This document shows positions 7,450-16,490 of a stretch of 64,000 nt of DNA, one piece after another. Position numbers and translations under genes: made by a program. Origin of the DNA: Flavobacterium sp. Lineage in GTDB: Bacteria > Bacteroidota > Bacteroidia > Flavobacteriales > Flavobacteriaceae. Each line of letters opens with the position of its first letter. Positions within the stretch are counted from its first letter, which is position 1. The notes beneath the pieces were generated by a model. It saw only the letters and a program-made list of their open reading frames with translations, was not told the origin of the DNA and did not search any database. The DNA lies in NCBI RefSeq assembly GCF_027531705.1, contig NZ_JAPZSP010000021.1, positions 62,001-126,000 on the forward strand, read 5' to 3'.

Positions 7450-9335
7450 ACTAGTGGAATATTTACAGTTACTTTTGTCCCAATGATTACTCCATTTTCG
7501 GTTAAATCGGTATAAATAATTAAGTCGTTTAGATGCAACTTTTCGTTTAAAAGATGTAATCTGTCTTCGATAGATTGTGTAGAAAAGGAGTTATGTTTTA
7601 CTTGATTAGTAGCTTTAATTTCTGCCGATTTTTTTCTACCAATTCCATTGTCTTGAATAGTACAAATAAGATATTCTTCGTTTGAACTCAAATCGAAATC
7701 AATTGTCAAGGTTTTCAAGCCACTTTTGTGCATTAATCCGTGTTTGATACTGTTTTCTACAAAAGGTTGAATAAGCATTGGCGGTAGTTTATGGTAATCT
7801 TCATCAATAGAATTTGAAGTTGAAATTTTATATTCAAAATCTTTTGCGAAACGCATTTTTTCGAGATTGAGATACTTTGTTAGAATATCAATTTCTGTAG
7901 CAATTGTAATCTGTTTTTTGCCCGAAACTTCTAAAATTTGACGTGTTAAATAGGTAAAGTTGCTTAACTGTTCATTGCCTTTTAATTTGTCGCCATACAT
8001 AAATTGTTCTTGAATACTATTGAGTGCATTAAAAATAAAATGCGGATTCATTTGACTTTTCAATGCTTTTAATTCGCTATCGGTTGCTTTCTTTTCAGCT
8101 TCAAGGAGTTTTTCGGCTTCGGCAAGTTTGGTTTCTAATAGTTCGTTTTTCTTTTGCGTTTTATAACGAGAAAATAAGAAATAGGCAATTATGGCTAATG
8201 CTAAAAAGGAGATAATAAAACTATTGATAAGAATGGTTTTTTTGTTGGATTGAAGTTCAGCAATTTTCTTTTTTTGGTCTAGTTCTTTGATTTTTGCTTC
8301 CTTTTTTTCGGTTTGGTATTTGAAATCGGCTTTAATTGCACTGTTTTTATTTTCCTCATTGTTTATTGAATCTTTTGTTTTTATGTATAGTTGATACATT
8401 TCATAAGCGTCTTGATATTTTTTTTGTTTTTCATAAATAAATTTAAGTTTATCATACGCCTCCATTTCTCCATACAAATAATTATTTTCTTTAGATAAAT
8501 TCAAGCTTTTTTGACCATAAAATTCAGCTAACTTAAAATTATCTTTTTTATAATATACCGATGCTAAGTTTAATAACGAAGAAGTTGCGCCAATTTTATC
8601 ATTAACTTTCAACTCATAATCAAGACATATTTTGTAGTTTTTTATTGCTTGGTGATAATTTTTCTCTTTTACATATAATTTTCCTATATTAGCTAAAGTG
8701 CTTACAATTAACAAACTGTCTTTTATTTTCTCTCTGATTTTTAAACTTTTATTATAATAAAATTTGGCAGAGTCAATGATTTCTATTTTATCATACAGAT
8801 AACCAATGTTATTTAGTGCGGTACTCGTGATTTCTTCCTTTTTATTTTGAGTACCAATTTTAACTACTTTTCGGTAATAGTATAAAGCTTTTGTGTTTTC
8901 GTTCTGATCGTCAAATATGGTTCCAATCGAGTTGTAAATACTAATTTTTTGAAGAACATCATTAGTTTGTTCTGCAATTTTTAGAGCTTCAAAATAATAA
9001 TTTAGAGCAACTTTACTATTTCCTTTCATCAAAGCAAAATATCCTTTATTTGCAATAGCTGTAATTTTATATTGTAAAGCAATTGCTTTGATTTTATTAT
9101 TGAAATTATTTTTTTGTAATTTAGTAGATAAGTTAAATAACTCATTATTATATTTTTCAGAAATAGTATTATCTTGTTCTTCTTCAACAATCAAATTTAG
9201 TATACGACACCTTGTAGTATCAATTTTTGTATGCTTTTTCAATTCTACAAGCAAACTATCTTTGGTGCTTTGAGAATTTATATTTGAGCAAAATCCAATT
9301 AATAACAAAATCCAAGAAATTTGTTTGAGCGTCAT
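7446..9335 (-). CDS. TPR-containing LytS-type sensor histidine kinase
   Basis: 629 aa. A signal-anchor (about 1-22) exports a sensor region of tetratricopeptide repeats (about 75-330; several units of the ALNNIGYLYDKI and ALYYYRKV type). A coiled coil, one transmembrane helix (ILINSFIISFLALAIIAYFLF, about 365-385) and a second coiled coil lead to the His_kinase domain with H432 in QMNPHFIFNALNSIQ, and an HATPase-like domain with the N-box N528 (PFVENSIKHG) and a DNGIGRK G-box. This is the LytS/YehU-type architecture, phosphorylating LytTR regulators. It follows the LytTR response regulator gene by 3 bp and is certainly cotranscribed. The neighbouring secreted-protein genes carry phased 21-bp repeats that may be the target of this pair. 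The stimulus is unknown. Confidence 0.92.
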   Translation of the reverse strand: MTLKQISWILLLIGFCSNINSQSTKDSLLVELKKHTKIDTTRCRILNLIVEEEQDNTISEKYNNELFNLSTKLQKNNFNNKIKAIALQYKITAIANKGYFALMKGNSKVALNYYFEALKIAEQTNDVLQKISIYNSIGTIFDDQNENTKALYYYRKVVKIGTQNKKEEITSTALNNIGYLYDKIEIIDSAKFYYNKSLKIREKIKDSLLIVSTLANIGKLYVKEKNYHQAIKNYKICLDYELKVNDKIGATSSLLNLASVYYKKDNFKLAEFYGQKSLNLSKENNYLYGEMEAYDKLKFIYEKQKKYQDAYEMYQLYIKTKDSINNEENKNSAIKADFKYQTEKKEAKIKELDQKKKIAELQSNKKTILINSFIISFLALAIIAYFLFSRYKTQKKNELLETKLAEAEKLLEAEKKATDSELKALKSQMNPHFIFNALNSIQEQFMYGDKLKGNEQLSNFTYLTRQILEVSGKKQITIATEIDILTKYLNLEKMRFAKDFEYKISTSNSIDEDYHKLPPMLIQPFVENSIKHGLMHKSGLKTLTIDFDLSSNEEYLICTIQDNGIGRKKSAEIKATNQVKHNSFSTQSIEDRLHLLNEKLHLNDLIIYTDLTENGVIIGTKVTVNIPLV

Positions 9336-9338
9336 AAT

Positions 9339-10097
9339 CTATATAATATTATTTAGTTGCATAAATTCTTCAAATTCTTCTTTCTTTTCTCTTGAAATAG
9401 GAAGTAATATTTTGTCATCATAAGTGACAGATAATCCGTCTTTTTTGCTGTATTTTTTTATCAAAGTAATGTTTACAAAATACGAACGATGAATTCTGAA
9501 AAAACGAGTGTCTGACGAAAGTAAATCTTCAAAATGTTTGATTTTTTTTACCGCTAAATCTTTTCCGTTTTTGTGGTGAATAGTTGTGTACGAACCATCG
9601 GCCTCGAAATAATATATATCATTTAAATCCATAAATACAATTCCATCTCCTATATGAATACCAATTTTCTTGATTTTATTCTCTTGAAGGTTTTCTTTTA
9701 GAATAGCAATATTGGTTTGAGGAAGATTTAGAGAATGTTTCAAAACTACTTTTTCTACAGCTTCTTTTAGTTTGGAAATTCCAATAGGTTTAAGAATATA
9801 ATCAACTGCCGAAACTTCAAAAGCTTTGATGGCATATTGTGAATAAGCGGTGCAAAAGATAGTTTCAAAAGTCGGTTTGTTGAAATAATCAAATAAGGCA
9901 AAACCATTTTCATTGGGCATTTCAACATCCAAAAAAACCAAATCTACAGGATTGTTGTTAATGATTTTGACAGCAGATTTTACATCTTCAGCTTCACCAA
10001 CAAGTTCAATTTCTGGGCAGTGATCTTCTATAAAGTTTTGCATTAATAACCTAGCGTTTAGCTCGTCATCAACGATTATAGCTTTAATTTTTTTCAT
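9339..10097 (-). CDS. LytTR-family response regulator
   Basis: 252 aa. The receiver domain (1-120) has the acidic pocket VDDE at 9-12, the phosphoacceptor D57 (FLDVEMP) and a conserved Lys in the ILKPIG loop. The C-terminal LytTR DNA-binding domain (about 145-245) contains the typical IYYFEADGSYTTIH and FFRIHRSYFVN signatures. Known: LytTR regulators bind pairs of short direct repeats on one DNA face, with a repeat period near 21 bp. It is the first gene of a two-gene operon with the TPR kinase (3-bp gap). A terminator of the upstream cargo operon (10145-10173) separates it from those genes, so it has its own promoter, not identified here. Inference: it controls the T9SS cargo genes at 10.2-16.5 kb. 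Confidence 0.95.
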   Translation of the reverse strand: MKKIKAIIVDDELNARLLMQNFIEDHCPEIELVGEAEDVKSAVKIINNNPVDLVFLDVEMPNENGFALFDYFNKPTFETIFCTAYSQYAIKAFEVSAVDYILKPIGISKLKEAVEKVVLKHSLNLPQTNIAILKENLQENKIKKIGIHIGDGIVFMDLNDIYYFEADGSYTTIHHKNGKDLAVKKIKHFEDLLSSDTRFFRIHRSYFVNITLIKKYSKKDGLSVTYDDKILLPISREKKEEFEEFMQLNNII

Positions 10098-10130
10098 TGG
10101 TTAGTTTTGGTTTGACAATTTAAGAAAAAA

Positions 10131-10173
10131 TTTTAATCGAAAAACCGCCAACAGAAAATATTCTGCTGAACGG
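10131..10173 (-). terminator. Terminator of the 12.3-10.2 kb cargo operon
   Basis: Read on the minus strand, an imperfect stem (10145-10173; CCG...CAGAA against TTCTG...CGG with one bulged base and G-T pairs) is followed by a run of T. It lies 30 bp past the stop of the 208-aa gene. Confidence 0.6.
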
Positions 10174-10202
10174 CATTTTCTTTTGAAAAAAAAACTACTA
10201 CT

Positions 10203-10829
10203 TTACTCTAAAACTAATTTTTGTGTTGCTACTGAATTATTTGAATCTTCAATTTTAACCATATACATTCCTTTTGATAAGTTTGAAACATCTATATTTT
10301 TTGAATTTGAAGTTAACACTTTTTGACCTTGAATAGAATATATTTCAACTGATTTTATATCGTTTTCTGTTTCGATAGTGAAATTATTGGTTGCTGGATT
10401 TGGATAAATTTTAAAATTGTTAGTTATTTTGTTTTCATTTACACTTAGCGGACTAATACCTACAACCACAACCTGAAGTGGCGGATTACATTGAACACCT
10501 GTAAAACAATCAAAACGCAAAGTAAAAATGTTATTACCTGCAACAAGTGGTGGTGAAGTCTCTTGAAATGCTACACCAACAGATTGCTGTCCAAAAAAAG
10601 CGGTGCTTGACCCGCAGTTGCCACCAGCAGTAATATCAACCCATCTGTAATAATGGTTTATGTTAAATGGTGGAAATACTGTATAAAGTGGTGTTAAAGT
10701 TACCGTACTACCAACAGGTGCTGAACTCGCAGATGCAGATAAAGAATTTGGCCAAATTGGTGAGCACTGTGCATTAGTTAAACTAGTTGCAAAAGTGATA
10801 AAAAGCAAGGTGTAAATAATTTTCTTCAT
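10203..10829 (-). CDS. Small secreted protein with T9SS type A sorting domain
   Basis: 208 aa. A signal peptide (1-20, ending TNAQ) precedes about 110 residues of unrecognised extracellular sequence with three to four cysteines (CSPIWPNS, GGNCGSST, FDCFTGVQCNPP) that could form disulfides. A T9SS C-terminal domain occupies about 137-208, with the hallmark KIYPNPATNNFTIE, VEIYSIQGQKV and KGMYMVKIE strands. The CTD directs outer-membrane passage through the type IX system and is then usually cleaved by the sortase. It starts 10 bp after the 502-aa cargo gene and is the second gene of that operon. The CTD has diverged more from its three upstream paralogues than they have from each other. Its function is unknown. 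Confidence 0.88.
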   Translation of the reverse strand: MKKIIYTLLFITFATSLTNAQCSPIWPNSLSASASSAPVGSTVTLTPLYTVFPPFNINHYYRWVDITAGGNCGSSTAFFGQQSVGVAFQETSPPLVAGNNIFTLRFDCFTGVQCNPPLQVVVVGISPLSVNENKITNNFKIYPNPATNNFTIETENDIKSVEIYSIQGQKVLTSNSKNIDVSNLSKGMYMVKIEDSNNSVATQKLVLE

Positions 10830-10839
10830 GATTTTTTAC

Positions 10840-12348
10840 TTATTTAATTATTAATTTTTGAGTTGCAATTGCATTATTCTCATCTTCTATACGTACCAAA
10901 TACATTCCTTTTAATAAGTTGGAAACATTCACATTTTTATCTTTAGAAGTCATTACTTTTTGACCTTGAATAGAATATATTTCAACTGATTTTACTTCGT
11001 TTTCCATTTCGATAGTAAAATTATCTGAAGTTGGATTTGGATAGATAGAAGCTTTTAGGTTTTGAGAATTGAAGTTTTGTGATGATAATGTGTTATTTGT
11101 AAATAAACTTGTAACATCTGCATCAGAAATAGCATAATTATATATTTTCAAGTCATCTATTGTACCGTTAAAATAATTTTGACCACCGTTTTCTGTCAAA
11201 CCTAAACGGAATAAATTCCCATTATTTATAGTGTTAAATGCAATAGTATTTGAACCTAATAGTACTCCGTTTTTATAAATTTTAGATTCAGTACCATTAT
11301 ATGTAAATACATAATGAGTCCAAGTGTTTACAGTGGTTGTATTAGCTACATAATGACTACTACCGTTTTCAAAGTGATATAAATTAGAATTATTGAAGTA
11401 AGCTCCATAATAATTTGTAGAATTCCCATAATTGTAAATAAAATTGAAACCAAAAGAATTAAGTACTGCCATTTTTATCCATACAGAAACTGTTCTTGCA
11501 CTATTTCCATAAGGTAATCCTAAAATAGTTGATGTAGTTCCTGTATTGTTGATGTATAATGCACTATTAGGAGTATTGCTTCTGTCGCTAGTAAAAGAAG
11601 TTCCAGTATTTGAAATAAAAGGTGCGTTTCCTAAAACATTATTATAGGTGTTGTTAAAGTTATATTCCGTAACTAAACTATTTGGAAGTATATTTGTTGT
11701 TGTAAACGAACCTATTGGAGATACTGTTGTTCCAATTGAATTAGTCGCTTCAATTTGATAATAATAGGTCGTGTTTGGTGTTAATCCGTTTAAAATACCC
11801 GATGTTGGAGTGCTAGTAGAACCCGATGCAGAACCACCAGTTACTTGATTTGTAAGCGATGTGTCTGTAAGACCGTATTTTATAATAGAAGTAGCTGAAG
11901 TACTGTTTGCAGTAAGTGAATAATTAATAGTTGCACTTGTGTTATCAGTAGCTGTTGTTATGTTTTGAATAGTCGGAGGAATACTAGCAGGTAAAGTTGT
12001 AAAAGATTGTGTTGGTGAATACACAACAGTTGGATTACAATTAGTACCTAAATTACCATAGTACCTCCAATAGTATGTAGTGCCAGGAGCCAAACCTGAT
12101 ATGTTAATAGTTCTTGGATAAGATACGAATGACGATCCGCCAGTAGCATTGGTGCTGGGACTAAAAGACGGATTTGTTGAAAATTGTGCATGAAAATTTC
12201 CGCCATTGTTACAGTTAATTGTCACATAGGCATTCAAACTTGCAGAGTTGCTAGTTATGTTCGAAGTTGCTAGACTCGAAAAAGCAATTTGTGCAAATAT
12301 AAAGTTTGCATTTACTATTAAAAATAGTGAGAGTAATAATTTTTTCAT
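10840..12348 (-). CDS. Secreted FN3/LamG-type T9SS cargo protein
   Basis: 502 aa. Signal peptide 1-20 (ending FAQ). Two FN3-like modules follow (about 20-115 and 120-215; pattern GLAPGTTYYWRYYG and GLTPNTTYYYQI). A LamG/concanavalin-like module lies at about 225-415 (WIKMAVLNSFGFNF, then WTHYVFTYNGTESKIYKNG and a closing IDDLKIYNYAISDADV strand), and a T9SS sorting domain at about 430-502 (SIYPNPTSDNF, VEIYSIQGQKV). LamG modules of this kind commonly bind glycans or adhere to surfaces; the exact ligand is unknown. It heads a two-gene operon with the 208-aa protein. Three TTTCAYRAAA-like repeats at 21-bp spacing stand upstream, as they do at the two following paralogues. Confidence 0.9.
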   Translation of the reverse strand: MKKLLLSLFLIVNANFIFAQIAFSSLATSNITSNSASLNAYVTINCNNGGNFHAQFSTNPSFSPSTNATGGSSFVSYPRTINISGLAPGTTYYWRYYGNLGTNCNPTVVYSPTQSFTTLPASIPPTIQNITTATDNTSATINYSLTANSTSATSIIKYGLTDTSLTNQVTGGSASGSTSTPTSGILNGLTPNTTYYYQIEATNSIGTTVSPIGSFTTTNILPNSLVTEYNFNNTYNNVLGNAPFISNTGTSFTSDRSNTPNSALYINNTGTTSTILGLPYGNSARTVSVWIKMAVLNSFGFNFIYNYGNSTNYYGAYFNNSNLYHFENGSSHYVANTTTVNTWTHYVFTYNGTESKIYKNGVLLGSNTIAFNTINNGNLFRLGLTENGGQNYFNGTIDDLKIYNYAISDADVTSLFTNNTLSSQNFNSQNLKASIYPNPTSDNFTIEMENEVKSVEIYSIQGQKVMTSKDKNVNVSNLLKGMYLVRIEDENNAIATQKLIIK

Positions 12349-12390
12349 AAAGAGTAGTTTTTAAAGTAATGTTTTGTTTTAAAATTTTTG

Positions 12391-12399
12391 TAAAATTCT
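12391..12399 (-). promoter_or_regulatory. -7-like element of the 502-aa cargo gene
   Basis: On the minus strand the sequence is AGAATTTTA, exactly 27 bp downstream of the proximal phased repeat, the same gap as AGACTTTTG at the two paralogous promoters. It is a weak match to TAnnTTTG. Confidence 0.35.
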
Positions 12400-12426
12400 A
12401 TAAATGAGCTTGAATAGAATTCCGAT

Positions 12427-12478
12427 TTTCACGAAACGAAGGTTTTCTTTCATGAAATTGCAATCGTTTTTCACAAAG
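12427..12478 (-). promoter_or_regulatory. Triple 21-bp phased repeat, candidate LytTR site
   Basis: TTTCACGAAA (12427-12436), TTTCATGAAA (12448-12457) and TTTCACAAAG (12469-12478), each start separated by exactly 21 bp, that is two helical turns. They lie 79 bp upstream of the 502-aa cargo gene. Confidence 0.55.
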
Positions 12479-12490
12479 CTTTTTTTATAA

Positions 12491-12526
12491 AAATAAAAAA
12501 CCGCCACTTCAAGAGTAAAGTGACGG
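12491..12526 (-). terminator. Terminator of the 541-aa cargo gene
   Basis: On the minus strand CCGTCACTT pairs with AAGTGGCGG (12501-12526, one G-T pair) followed by a T-rich tract. It differs by a single base from the terminator at 14323-14348. Confidence 0.75.
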
Positions 12527-12563
12527 TAATTCCCCCAAAAAACTAAAAAACTATGTAAACTAA

Positions 12564-14189
12564 CTATTCTAAAATTAATTTTTTTGTTGCAATTGCATTA
12601 TTTTCATCTTCAATGCGAACCATATAAATTCCTTTAGACAAACTAGAAATATTTATATTCTTACTATTATAAGTCATTACTTTTTGACCTTGTAAAGAAT
12701 ATATTTCAACTGATTTTACTTCATTTTCCATTTCAATTGAGAAATTATCTGAAGTTGGATTTGGGTAGATTGTTGCTTTTAGGTTTTTAGATTGAAAATT
12801 TTGAGAACTTAATGTGTTTTGAGAATTATATAATGATAAAGCTTCAATCGAATTGAAAAATGTATTGTAAACTTCAAAATCATCTATTTTAAAGTTACCA
12901 ACCCAATTGCTACCATTATTATAATCAGGTGAGCTACCGAATATAATTATGTTACCCAAAGTATCCCAGTTCGGCTTCGTTCCTGAGCCTATCAAAGAAC
13001 CATTTTTATACATTGCAACATTAAGCCCGTCATATGTAAGTATGTAATGCTCCCAAACGCCGCTAGTTCCTGTGTCGGTAGTTGTTAGGCTGTTTCCAGG
13101 TCCAAAAGCATCATTACTTAAAATACTTGTAATTGATGCGTTAAAACCGTAAGCTCTGTTATTAGCGGGATTTCCCCAAGTCCAAAAATTACCGTTTAAA
13201 TTTGTTCTGTTTAGCCAAAAAGAAACTGTTCTTTGGTTTTTACCTTGAGGTAAAGTAAACGCATTTTGCATGTAACACTTGTTTAGCATACCTAGAGCGT
13301 TATTAGCATTACCATTTCGGTCGTTTACATAAACAACACCTGTTGGAGATGTACCCGTTAAAGGATCTATTAATGACACTGTGTTTCCTACATTACTTAA
13401 AGAATTATTGAATTCAAATTTTAATACAGGTGTTGCAACTGAAGGACTTGCTAATGCAATACTGTTTTTAACAGTAACTATTTCAGCAGCAGATAATGCT
13501 CTTTGATATATATGTAATTCATCCAAAGTTCCTGTTATACATCTTGCCGGATCTACAGTTCCATTAGAGTAAGCATCAGATCCAAAAACAAAATTTCCGT
13601 GATTAGAATTCATCGGACTATTATCTTGATTCATTCCTGTAGAAGGTGTCCAAGCGAGAACACCATCTAAATAATACTTCACTATCGTACCTTCTTTAGT
13701 AATTGCATGATGATGCCAAGCTCCACTTTGACCTCCTGTGTGTGTATTTAAAGTTTGACAAAAACTATTTGTTGTTGTTGAATATTCAAGTCTATATCTA
13801 TCATAATATATAGTTCCTCCATTACAATTAGAAGTGCCAACATATCCATATTTTAATCCATTTCTTAAATTTAATGACATTGAATACAATAATGGGTTAA
13901 CTCCGCCTCTAAATTCCCACCATGCAATGGTACAGTTAGTGTTTAAGTTCGCAGAAGTAACCATTGAAGAGTTTATTAGTGCAGATGCTCCTGCAAATGA
14001 AATCCCTTGTCCAACTTTTCCTCCAGTAAAACTAACATTTGTTGCAGTGCCATTAGTAAAACTGTGCGTTGGTTCATTACTAACTAAAGTGTTTTCAAAA
14101 TTATAATAAGCTACCAATCCATTTGTTGGTGCTTGGGCAAAAGATAGATCTACTAAAAACAAAGTAAATAAAAGTAATAATTTTTTCAT
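12564..14189 (-). CDS. Secreted double-LamG T9SS cargo protein
   Basis: 541 aa. The start at 14189 is chosen over an in-frame ATG nine codons upstream because it opens directly on the signal peptide (MKKLLLLFTLFLVDLSFAQ). Two LamG-like modules follow (about 22-240, with GLVAYYNFENTLVSNEP at its start and LDELHIYQRALSAAEI at its end; and about 250-455, with WEHYILTYDGLNVAMYKNG). A T9SS sorting domain is at about 465-541 (TIYPNPTSDNFSIE, VEIYSLQGQKV). It would be secreted to, or past, the outer membrane; LamG modules suggest glycan binding or adhesion. It forms its own transcription unit with phased repeats and a terminator like those of the next paralogue, pointing to duplication of a whole unit. 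Confidence 0.9.
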   Translation of the reverse strand: MKKLLLLFTLFLVDLSFAQAPTNGLVAYYNFENTLVSNEPTHSFTNGTATNVSFTGGKVGQGISFAGASALINSSMVTSANLNTNCTIAWWEFRGGVNPLLYSMSLNLRNGLKYGYVGTSNCNGGTIYYDRYRLEYSTTTNSFCQTLNTHTGGQSGAWHHHAITKEGTIVKYYLDGVLAWTPSTGMNQDNSPMNSNHGNFVFGSDAYSNGTVDPARCITGTLDELHIYQRALSAAEIVTVKNSIALASPSVATPVLKFEFNNSLSNVGNTVSLIDPLTGTSPTGVVYVNDRNGNANNALGMLNKCYMQNAFTLPQGKNQRTVSFWLNRTNLNGNFWTWGNPANNRAYGFNASITSILSNDAFGPGNSLTTTDTGTSGVWEHYILTYDGLNVAMYKNGSLIGSGTKPNWDTLGNIIIFGSSPDYNNGSNWVGNFKIDDFEVYNTFFNSIEALSLYNSQNTLSSQNFQSKNLKATIYPNPTSDNFSIEMENEVKSVEIYSLQGQKVMTYNSKNINISSLSKGIYMVRIEDENNAIATKKLILE

Positions 14190-14213
14190 AAATAAATAGT
14201 TTAAATTAAGTGA

Positions 14214-14222
14214 CAAAAGTCT
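14214..14222 (-). promoter_or_regulatory. -7-like element of the 541-aa cargo gene
   Basis: AGACTTTTG on the minus strand, 27 bp downstream of the proximal phased repeat; the same nine bases stand at the same distance in the 657-aa gene's promoter. Confidence 0.45.
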
Positions 14223-14249
14223 AAATATGTGCGGATTTAAATTTTAACA

Positions 14250-14280
14250 TTTCATGAAACCTTGTTTTTTTTTCATGAAA
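14250..14280 (-). promoter_or_regulatory. Double 21-bp phased repeat, candidate LytTR site
   Basis: Two perfect TTTCATGAAA palindromes at 14250-14259 and 14271-14280, 21 bp apart start to start. The proximal copy begins 61 bp upstream of the 541-aa gene's start, identical to the distance at the 657-aa gene. Confidence 0.6.
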
Positions 14281-14312
14281 TGCTTTTTTTCATTAGTTAT
14301 GTAAATTTTAGA

Positions 14313-14348
14313 AATAAAAAAACCGTCACTTCAAGAGTAAAGTGACGG
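14313..14348 (-). terminator. Terminator of the 657-aa cargo gene
   Basis: On the minus strand CCGTCACTT (loop TACTCTTG) AAGTGACGG followed by seven T. It lies 108 bp beyond the stop and matches the 12501-12526 hairpin in 25 of 26 bases. Confidence 0.8.
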
Positions 14349-14456
14349 TTAAAAACTAAACTATTAATCAGAAACTTAAATGAATTAATAAGAAAATAAA
14401 AGAATATAAAAACCCAATTGTTATTTGTAATCGATATTCTGAAAACAGTTTCATCA

Positions 14457-16430
14457 TTATTTAATTATTAATTTTTGAGTAGCAATTGCATTATTTTCAT
14501 CTTCAATGCGAACCATATAAATTCCTTTAGACAAACTAGAAACATTTATATTTTTGGATTCAGAAGTCATTACTTTTTGACCTTGTAAAGAATATATTTC
14601 AACTGATTTTACTTCATTTTCCATTTCAATTGAGAAATTATCTGAAGTTGGATTTGGGTAGATTGTTGCTTTTAGGTTGTTTTTTGCAAAATATTGATTA
14701 GAAAGCACGCTTATTCCTGCAGTATTATTCATCAAAAAACCAATATCAGTAACCGAAAGTGCACGATTGTATATATAAAATTCGTCTAAAAATCCAGTGT
14801 AAGCTTTTGAAGCGTGAATAGTCCCATCGGCATTAGTGCCGTTTCCTATTGAAATTACACTGTTAAATTTGTGTAAAGCTTCAGTATTTACATAACTCCC
14901 CATTGAAGTGCCAACTAAAGCACCATTTACATAGCATTTCATATTTTTGGGACCCGATGGATTGGCTAAATCAACTGGTCCAAAAACAAAGGCATAATGT
15001 GTCCAAGTATTCATATAGGTTGTTGCTGGTATTCCTGCATTTTCAAAGATACCATTAGACATAACTCGATATCCCGCCGACATATTAGAGCCGCTTACAC
15101 GCATATAATGTGACCCAAACAATTCAAAAGAGCTGCTATATGGAATGCTATTTACTGTTCTTCTTTCCCAAAAAGCAATGGTATAATACTGGCTATTAAA
15201 CGCAGAACTCATACTTGTATTTGTTAATATGCCTCCTCCAAGTCCAAAATTTCTACCTACACCAAATTTACCTGCACTAGCACTAAAAGTAGGGTTATAA
15301 TTTGGATTTGAGTTATTTGTTAAATTATGCACATTATCATAGCTATTATCATTATTTTCAAAATTATAATACGCTAATAAACCACCTGCTAATCCGCCAC
15401 CTGAAGAAGTTGTTGTAAATGTTCCAACAGTAGAAGTTGTTGATCCTCCTGAATTTGTTGCGATAATTTGGTAGTAATAGAAAGTGTTTGGTGTTAGATT
15501 AGGTAAAAAAGCAGTACCAGGAGTTGTTGTATTTCCTGAAGCTGAAAGTCCAGTAACTTGATTTGGAAAAACTCCCGTTTGACCATAATCTGCATTTGTT
15601 CCGTATTTCACAATAGATGTAGTAGCATTACTATTCGCATTTAACGAATAAGCGACGGTAGCCGAATTACTAGAAGGCAAATGGGAAATAGATAAAATTG
15701 TTGGAGGTATTCCGCCTGCACCTGTAGTGTTATTTTTTACCTGATTGATTTCGGCACTGTTTAATCCTCTGTTATATACATAAACCTCGTCAATATAGCC
15801 AGTAAAAGCTTTATTTGCTAAAAAATTTCCTGTTGGAATATCAGCTCCGCCACCAATTGAAAAAATAGTATTGTATTTTATTAAATTAGCAAAAGAAACA
15901 TATTGACTAAGTGTTACATCAAGAATTCCATTTACAAAAACACTTAAACCACCACTTGTGTCATATCTCACCGCTATATGTTGCCAAGTATTATTTGAAA
16001 GATCAACAGTCATATTTGGTCCAACCCACGTACCATTTGAAATTGATATATTTGCATGCGATGCACTTCCTGCTCCACCATTATTTCTATAAAAAGCTGA
16101 GCCAAATAACTCAAATCTTGTGGCATAAGGTTGAACTTGTGAAGCAGAATTATACTGCCAAAATGCTACAGTAAATTCGTTTGTAATTTGAGGAGCAATA
16201 GAAACCGTTTTCAAAGCAGAATTGTTGAAACTTGCCGCTTGACCAGTTCCATTTCCGCCAGAAACGTAGGTTACTGATGTAGCTGTCATATTGGTCATAT
16301 TATTTAATAGGTCGTGGCTGAATGCATTGCCTTCAAAGCCATAATAAGCTACCAATCCATTCGTTGGTGCTTGTGCCATTCCTTTCGTTCCTATAATGGC
16401 AAATGCAATAAAAAGTATAATTTTTTTCAT
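14457..16430 (-). CDS. Secreted LamG-FN3-LamG T9SS cargo protein
   Basis: 657 aa. The ATG at 16430 is preferred to one 22 codons upstream because it begins the signal peptide (MKKIILFIAFAIIGTKGMAQ); the upstream extension would bury it. Domain order: LamG-like (about 22-240, GLVAYYGFEGNAFSHDLLN to IDEVYVYNRGLNSAEI), FN3-like (about 245-345, with NLTPNTFYYYQIIATN), a second LamG-like module (about 350-575, GLLAYYNFENNDNSYDN to LDEFYIYNRALSVTDIG) and a T9SS sorting domain (about 585-657). The last 70 residues are nearly identical to those of the 541-aa paralogue, suggesting recent duplication or gene conversion. Probably a surface glycan-binding or adhesive protein; the ligand is unknown. Phased 21-bp repeats precede it. 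Confidence 0.9.
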   Translation of the reverse strand: MKKIILFIAFAIIGTKGMAQAPTNGLVAYYGFEGNAFSHDLLNNMTNMTATSVTYVSGGNGTGQAASFNNSALKTVSIAPQITNEFTVAFWQYNSASQVQPYATRFELFGSAFYRNNGGAGSASHANISISNGTWVGPNMTVDLSNNTWQHIAVRYDTSGGLSVFVNGILDVTLSQYVSFANLIKYNTIFSIGGGADIPTGNFLANKAFTGYIDEVYVYNRGLNSAEINQVKNNTTGAGGIPPTILSISHLPSSNSATVAYSLNANSNATTSIVKYGTNADYGQTGVFPNQVTGLSASGNTTTPGTAFLPNLTPNTFYYYQIIATNSGGSTTSTVGTFTTTSSGGGLAGGLLAYYNFENNDNSYDNVHNLTNNSNPNYNPTFSASAGKFGVGRNFGLGGGILTNTSMSSAFNSQYYTIAFWERRTVNSIPYSSSFELFGSHYMRVSGSNMSAGYRVMSNGIFENAGIPATTYMNTWTHYAFVFGPVDLANPSGPKNMKCYVNGALVGTSMGSYVNTEALHKFNSVISIGNGTNADGTIHASKAYTGFLDEFYIYNRALSVTDIGFLMNNTAGISVLSNQYFAKNNLKATIYPNPTSDNFSIEMENEVKSVEIYSLQGQKVMTSESKNINVSSLSKGIYMVRIEDENNAIATQKLIIK

Positions 16431-16454
16431 GTTAAATGTTTTTATATTAAGTCG

Positions 16455-16463
16455 CAAAAGTCT
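16455..16463 (-). promoter_or_regulatory. -7-like element of the 657-aa cargo gene
   Basis: AGACTTTTG on the minus strand, 27 bp from the proximal phased repeat, followed by a GACTTAAT stretch also present at the 541-aa gene. Confidence 0.45.
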
Positions 16464-16490
16464 GAATAAGAAATATATTAAAAAGTTTAC

